The notes under the pieces: generated by a model
What the model saw: the letters and a program-made list of their open reading frames with translations, nothing else
Told to the model about the DNA's origin: nothing
Database searches by the model: none
Translations under genes and position numbers: made by a program
Shown: piece after piece, positions 14,372 through 17,455 of the stretch
Numbering within the stretch: the stretch's first letter is position 1
Layout of the letters: each line of letters begins with the position of its first letter
Assembly (NCBI GenBank): GCA_910585055.1
Contig: CAJUBY010000039.1
Coordinates: forward strand, 1 to 17,455
Reading direction: 5' to 3'
Source: an uncultured Christensenella sp.
GTDB lineage: Bacteria > Bacillota > Clostridia > Christensenellales > Pumilibacteraceae
DNA: 17,455 nucleotides

Positions 14372-15097
14372 ATGGTACTTTACGAGAAATTCATCCGCCT
14401 ACACACAGGCAAAAACATTAAGATCGTGCCCTCGTGCGTTTCCACTTTCGACGAGATCGGCAAGTACGACGTTATTATCGCGGGAAGTCAGCAAAACGGC
14501 GTCGGCAGAGGCAACCGCAAATTTTATTCGCCCGTCGGAGGTTTGTATATAGTTATGCGCGCTCAAGGCGTGTATATAGATCCGCACACGCTCACCCCTG
14601 CCGTAGGGCTTGCCGTCCACGACACTATACGAGCCATATTGGGGATAGAAACCGATCTTAAATGGGTCAACGATATTTATTATAAAGGAAAAAAAGCCGT
14701 AGGCATTCTTTGTAAAAGTCCGCGCAAAGCAGAATATCTTATAGGTATGGGCATAAATTACGCTATTGCCGACGCAGAACTGGAAAAAGCCGGGTTAGGA
14801 GACACTGCAATATCGCTGAATGCGCCCGAATCGCGCGCAACTGCTTTTGTAACAGGTCTTATAAATCAAGTAAGACATTCTACAATAGCCGCGTTCGACC
14901 ATGTGCGTTACGGCAAGCTGTGCATGAACGTCGGCAAAAACGTAACGTTTATTCATAACGGGATAAACGTACAAGGTTTCGCGGAAAGTGTAGCGCCCGA
15001 CGGCTCGCTTATAGTCCGCATCGGCAATGCTACGGTCGCCGTCGACGCAGGCGAAGTTTCCATAATACGCGTAGCGCAAAACGGCGGAAACCAATAA
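14372..15097 (+). CDS. birA: Biotin-[acetyl-CoA carboxylase] ligase, monofunctional
   Basis: 241 residues. The ligase motif GRGNRKFYSPVGGLY (45-59), KWVNDI (97-102), the KKAVGIL strand (107-113) and GMGINY (125-130) identify the biotin protein ligase catalytic domain; a short C-terminal SH3-like domain follows (about 187-236). It makes biotinyl-AMP and attaches biotin to carrier protein lysine, in the cytosol. It lacks the N-terminal helix-turn-helix of bifunctional BirA, so it is not itself a DNA-binding repressor. No ribosome site precedes the ATG, and the -10 box ends 8 nt before it, which points to a leaderless transcript. Divergent from tyrS. The usual GRGRRGR-type loop is GRGNRK here, a mild variation. 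Confidence 0.9.
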   Translation: MVLYEKFIRLHTGKNIKIVPSCVSTFDEIGKYDVIIAGSQQNGVGRGNRKFYSPVGGLYIVMRAQGVYIDPHTLTPAVGLAVHDTIRAILGIETDLKWVNDIYYKGKKAVGILCKSPRKAEYLIGMGINYAIADAELEKAGLGDTAISLNAPESRATAFVTGLINQVRHSTIAAFDHVRYGKLCMNVGKNVTFIHNGINVQGFAESVAPDGSLIVRIGNATVAVDAGEVSIIRVAQNGGNQ

Positions 15098-15247
15098 GCA
15101 TTTTATTTTGCCGCACAAAATCAATATAGCTTTAAACAGTTCGATACATTAATGCGGTCGGTACGTTAAAATAACGATATTATTGTCCGCTATTTTAAGT
15201 AAATCAGCCGCGGCTTTGGATCGCTGCGGTATATTTATTTTACGACA

Positions 15248-15622
15248 TTATGCCCTGCTGCCTACGATAAGATTAGCCGTTGCCTTGTTAGTCGCAATGG
15301 GTATATCGTAAACCACTGCGATCCGAAGCAACGCTTTCACGTCCGGATCGTGCGGCTGCGCCTGTAACGGATCCCAAAAGAAAACCACCATATCAATAGC
15401 GCCCTCCGCTATCTTTGCGCCTATCTGCTGATCGCCGCCCAAAGGACCGGACAAAAACCGTTCGACGTTCAATCCGGTAGAATCCGAAATAAGCTTTGCG
15501 GTCGTACCCGTTCCGCACAGTTCATAACGGGAAAGGATCGCGCTGTTATCGCACGCCCAGCTCACTATATCGCTCTTTTTATTGTCGTGCGCAATAAGCG
15601 CTATTCTTTTTTTTGTTTTCAT
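15248..15622 (-). CDS. mgsA: Methylglyoxal synthase
   Basis: 124 residues from the ATG at 15622. Active-site positions line up with the E. coli enzyme at a constant offset of about seven: His12 (AHD), catalytic Asp64 in GPLGGDQQIGA, Asp84, His91 and Asp94 (HDPDVKALLR). It converts dihydroxyacetone phosphate to methylglyoxal and phosphate, a bypass used under phosphate limitation or sugar excess. GGAG stands 8 nt before this ATG; the in-frame upstream ATG at 15655 would add 11 residues and lies in the putative promoter, so it is rejected. 39 nt downstream of the HAD hydrolase gene. The 150 nt to the end of birA holds only AT-rich repeats and no clear terminator. Confidence 0.93.
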   Translation of the reverse strand: MKTKKRIALIAHDNKKSDIVSWACDNSAILSRYELCGTGTTAKLISDSTGLNVERFLSGPLGGDQQIGAKIAEGAIDMVVFFWDPLQAQPHDPDVKALLRIAVVYDIPIATNKATANLIVGSRA

Positions 15623-15645
15623 TAGATCTACTCCGTATCGCAGAC

Positions 15646-15654
15646 AGTATAGCA
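15646..15654 (-). promoter_or_regulatory. Possible extended -10 promoter for mgsA
   Basis: Minus strand reads TGCTATACT, a TGn extended -10 with TATACT at 15646-15651. No good -35 is present at 17 nt. It would give mgsA its own start about 17 nt before its ATG, in addition to read-through from the HAD gene. Confidence 0.35.
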
Positions 15655-15661
15655 ATAAATT

Positions 15662-16375
15662 TTAACGGGAACACTCGCTCTCTATAAAAGCTTTGAGTTC
15701 GATAAATCCGCCGTGTGCATAAGCTGTTATATCCGCATTATTTCTATCGATAAGACAATCGGTCAAAATAAATGTCTTGATCCCTATTTTGTCGGCGGCT
15801 GTATCCTCAACGATATCGTTCCCTATCATAACACATTCGTCAGCGCGTAGCCTCAGCTTTTGTAATATTTCCGTAAAATAAGCGGGATTAGGTTTGCAAT
15901 AATGCGACTGTTCGTAAGCCGTTATCAGATCGAATTCGTCCGGAGCCAGTCCTGCCCACTTAACGCGTTTTTGCTGTGCGAGCATCGGAAATACAGGGTT
16001 TGTAGCGACCGCCATTCTTAAGCCGCGCGACTTTATGTATTCCGCAAGCTTCGGAATTTCCGGATTAGGCTTGCAATATCCGCGCAACCCGTCGAATCCC
16101 ATTCTATAAAACGAATCGAAATGCGGAATGTCGTCGTAAACCTTTTCGCCGAACACAGCTGAAAATGCCTGCCAAAAAGCGTCGCTGTTCGTTTTTTTAC
16201 CGTCGTTGGCGACCATGGCGTCTATACCTTTCAATATACCGCCGATAAGCGCTTTCGGCTCGTATCCGTACTGCGCGATGTCGGCAGCCAAAAGCTTAAA
16301 ATACTGTTTTGTAAACGCTTCCGTATCCATGGGAAGCAGCGTTCCGTCCAAATCGAACAATACTGTTTTTATCAT
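15662..16375 (-). CDS. HAD-family hydrolase, phosphatase-like
   Basis: 237 residues. HAD motif I DLDGT (8-12, nucleophile Asp8 and acid Asp10), motif II Thr125 (ATNP), motif III Lys161 (KPNP) and motif IV GNDIVED (186-192) are all present. The helical cap between residues 15 and 100 puts it in subfamily I, like phosphoglycolate phosphatases and other small-molecule phosphatases; the substrate is not readable. GGAG stands about 8 nt before the ATG at 16375. It lies 27 nt after the flavin-binding protein gene and before mgsA, so the three are probably one transcript. Methylglyoxal synthase uses a phosphorylated triose, so a sugar-phosphate link is possible but unproven. Confidence 0.9.
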   Translation of the reverse strand: MIKTVLFDLDGTLLPMDTEAFTKQYFKLLAADIAQYGYEPKALIGGILKGIDAMVANDGKKTNSDAFWQAFSAVFGEKVYDDIPHFDSFYRMGFDGLRGYCKPNPEIPKLAEYIKSRGLRMAVATNPVFPMLAQQKRVKWAGLAPDEFDLITAYEQSHYCKPNPAYFTEILQKLRLRADECVMIGNDIVEDTAADKIGIKTFILTDCLIDRNNADITAYAHGGFIELKAFIESECSR

Positions 16376-16402
16376 AAAATATCTCCGTAATGCCTTAAAA
16401 TG

Positions 16403-16819
16403 TCAATCGAAATCAACGATTGCCGTTTTAAGATCGCAATAATACTCTGCGTGCGAACAGGTAAACTTCAACACGCAATAATCGGGATCCGTTTTCCCCT
16501 GCTTATATATAAACGAATCGCCCGTACGCCATATCTCGTCCTTTGTCTTTTGATCGGTGCATATCCGCATCGTACCGACAATAGACACGCCCCGATACCT
16601 AAATATGCCGCGTTTATAAAAATATACGCACGCCTTATCGTTACCGCTGTAATGTTTGATCTTATTGGACGACGTATTTGTAGTAAAATACAAATCGTTT
16701 CCTTCAATATTTCTCGGCGCAAGCATCGCTCTGATAACAGGAAATCCGCTGCCGTCTACCGATGCTATAAACGCCGTTTTCTGTTTCAATACAAATTTAA
16801 AGACTTCTTCTTTTGTCAT
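16403..16819 (-). CDS. Pyridoxamine 5'-phosphate oxidase-like FMN-binding split-barrel protein
   Basis: 138 residues. The sequence shows the strand-turn pattern of the split barrel: TAFIASVDGSGFPVIRAM (about 15-32), LYFTTNTSSNKIKHYS (about 43-58) and a final CEYYCDL-like strand (AEYYCDLKTAIVDF). It resembles general-stress-protein-26-type members rather than true PdxH, which is longer. It probably binds FMN or F420-like cofactor; activity is unknown. GGAG stands about 10 nt before the ATG. A strong promoter with a dyad around its -10/start region (16840-16907) suggests regulation. Confidence 0.85.
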   Translation of the reverse strand: MTKEEVFKFVLKQKTAFIASVDGSGFPVIRAMLAPRNIEGNDLYFTTNTSSNKIKHYSGNDKACVYFYKRGIFRYRGVSIVGTMRICTDQKTKDEIWRTGDSFIYKQGKTDPDYCVLKFTCSHAEYYCDLKTAIVDFD

Positions 16820-16839
16820 AAATACAGTTCTCCGTTAAT

Positions 16840-16880
16840 ATCTTACGGGCGTTTCGGGCGGAACCGAACACTCGTAAGAT
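16840..16880. promoter_or_regulatory. Large inverted repeat straddling the start region of the split-barrel gene
   Basis: ATCTTACG (16840-16847) and CGTAAGAT (16873-16880) are exact 8-bp arms 25 nt apart. An inner pair, TTCGG/CCGAA (16853-16857, 16864-16868), is nested inside. The outer right arm overlaps the -10 hexamer by two bases. Since that arm lies largely before the predicted start, it is more likely a DNA-binding site than an RNA hairpin. Confidence 0.45.
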
Positions 16881-16907
16881 TATACCATATAACAGCCGCA
16901 AATACAA
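16879..16907 (-). promoter_or_regulatory. Promoter of the split-barrel/HAD/mgsA operon
   Basis: Minus strand: -35 TTGTAT (16902-16907), 17-nt spacer, -10 TATAAT (16879-16884) with TGG immediately upstream, an extended -10. Predicted start near 16872, about 50 nt before the gene start. Confidence 0.65.
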
Positions 16908-16925
16908 GTTTTTGACGTACGGTTT

Positions 16926-16977
16926 CGGCATAGACATGCGTAAGTTTTGTTTGCATAAATGTTTATGCCGACGGCAT
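16926..16977. repeat. Cluster of overlapping palindromes upstream of the tRNA genes
   Basis: GCATAAA-TG-TTTATGC (16953-16968) and ATGCCG-A-CGGCAT (16965-16977) are perfect, and they overlap. CGGCATA at 16926-16932 is also the reverse complement of TATGCCG at 16964-16970. The block is between two promoters facing opposite ways. No gene or terminator explains it. Confidence 0.45.
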
Positions 16978-17030
16978 GCTCTGGACGGAAATTTAACAAA
17001 AGAATAATCGCAGAAATTAAACCATTTCGC

Positions 17031-17060
17031 TTGACAATGCAAATTTAACTGTGATAGAAT
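17031..17060 (+). promoter_or_regulatory. Promoter of the tRNA-Lys/tRNA-Tyr unit
   Basis: Consensus -35 TTGACA (17031-17036), 18-nt spacer, -10 TAGAAT (17055-17060). It lies 13 nt before the mature 5' end of tRNA-Lys. Confidence 0.8.
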
Positions 17061-17073
17061 AATAAGGCTGTGT

Positions 17074-17149
17074 GGTCCATTAGCTCAGTTGGTAGAGCAC
17101 TTGACTTTTAATCAAGTTGTCCCGCGTTCGAGTCGCGGATGGATCACCA
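17074..17149 (+). tRNA. tRNA-Lys (UUU)
   Basis: 76 nt with encoded CCA. Acceptor arms GGTCCAT/ATGGATC pair with one wobble. The anticodon stem CTTGA/TCAAG encloses loop CTTTTAA, so the anticodon is TTT. The T arm is CCGCG-TTCGAGT-CGCGG. Reads AAA/AAG lysine codons. Confidence 0.97.
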
Positions 17150-17155
17150 AAATAC

Positions 17156-17240
17156 GGACGGGTTCCCGAGTGGCCAAAGGGAACAGACTGTAAATCTGTC
17201 AGCTTCGCTTTCGGTGGTTCGAATCCACCCCCGTCCACCA
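17156..17240 (+). tRNA. tRNA-Tyr (GUA)
   Basis: 85 nt with encoded CCA. Acceptor arms GGACGGG/CCCGTCC pair fully. The anticodon stem ACAGA/TCTGT encloses CTGTAAA, so the anticodon is GTA. It has the long variable arm expected of bacterial tRNA-Tyr, and T arm GGTGG-TTCGAAT-CCACC. 6 nt after tRNA-Lys, in one transcript. Confidence 0.97.
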
Positions 17241-17243
17241 GTC

Positions 17244-17279
17244 AAAACCTAAAACGAACCACAATGTTTTAGGTTTTTT
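17244..17279 (+). terminator. Rho-independent terminator of the tRNA unit
   Basis: AAAACCTAAAAC (17244-17255) and GTTTTAGGTTTT (17266-17277) form a perfect 12-bp stem with a 10-nt loop, ending in a six-T run. It starts 3 nt after the tRNA-Tyr CCA. Confidence 0.9.
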
Positions 17280-17387
17280 GTTTGCTGTTTTTTCGCTATC
17301 GGTAGTAGTCCGTAATGTTGCCAAGCGTGCCGACGGCGGTTTATGCCGCAAAAGGCTATTGACTGGAATTGCGGTGTGTTAGGCTAT

Positions 17388-17452
17388 TTTGCCAAAGGCA
17401 AATGAAACTCCCCCGGCGAAGCCGGGGGTTTCTCATATGCGGGCAAAAGCCC
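17388..17452. repeat. Three consecutive hairpins with A-rich loops at the right edge
   Basis: TTTGCC-AAA-GGCAAA (17388-17402), CCCCCGGC-GAA-GCCGGGGG (17410-17428) and GGGC-AAAA-GCCC (17441-17452) follow one another. None is followed by a clear T-run, so a terminator role is unlikely. This pattern resembles REP-like arrays or the ends of small IS elements in gut Bacillota (inference). The stretch 17280-17387 before it shows no gene. Confidence 0.5.
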
Positions 17453-17455
17453 TAA

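Noticed and set aside
15098..15247. Terminator between convergent birA and mgsA
   Set aside because: TTAAAATA/TATTTTAA (15166-15198) and short GC dyads exist, but there is no GC-rich stem followed by a T-run on either strand.
16797..17042. 81-residue minus-strand reading frame upstream of the split-barrel gene
   Set aside because: It covers the split-barrel promoter and palindromes, has atypical composition, no ribosome site and no family resemblance.

Overview
The window looks like a chromosomal segment of a low-to-mid GC Bacillota, most likely an uncultured gut-type member of the Clostridia. This is inferred from strong AGGAG-type ribosome binding sites, sigma-A-like promoters, tightly packed operons with 1-15 nt spacings, and family content (Obg, YqeK-type HD domain, TsaB/TsaE/RimI, YigZ, PucR-type regulator, a DUF3343-like Se/S carrier). 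No species can be named from sequence alone. No phage, CRISPR or transposase gene is visible. Hairpin-forming repeats of the REP / IS200-like kind sit at both window edges.

Layout. (1) 1-9218, minus strand: a long housekeeping run read right to left from a promoter at 9190-9218: nth, obgE, a NadD-YqeK-RsfS triple fusion, a PAP2 phosphatase, tsaE, tsaB, rimI, an alpha/beta hydrolase, a membrane-anchored MurF-like ligase and an SDR resembling EF-P 5-aminopentanone reductase. It ends at a hairpin terminator at 58-89. (2) 9229-10698: a divergent pair, a DUF3343-like small protein (minus) and a class V cysteine desulfurase-like enzyme (plus), probably linked to sulfur or selenium transfer. (3) 10754-11336: two small unidentified helical proteins, divergent from each other. 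(4) 11333-14181, minus: tyrS, yigZ and a PucR-like regulator, from a promoter at 14213-14241. (5) 14372-15097, plus: a biotin protein ligase without a DNA-binding domain, apparently leaderless. (6) 15248-16819, minus: a split-barrel flavin-binding protein, a HAD hydrolase and methylglyoxal synthase. (7) 17031-17279, plus: promoter, tRNA-Lys(UUU), tRNA-Tyr(GUA), terminator.

The large operon ties together translation and genome maintenance: Obg and RsfS act on ribosome assembly and availability, TsaB/TsaE on t6A in tRNA, RimI on protein N-termini, the SDR possibly on EF-P, and Nth on DNA repair. NAD synthesis and Ap4A hydrolysis are joined to ribosome silencing in one polypeptide. TsaD, the catalytic t6A partner, is not in the window.

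The most notable points are the NadD-YqeK-RsfS fusion, the membrane MurF-like enzyme paired with a hydrolase, two promoters placed so that transcripts would be leaderless or nearly so (nth, birA), and several clean palindromes in the intergenic regions.
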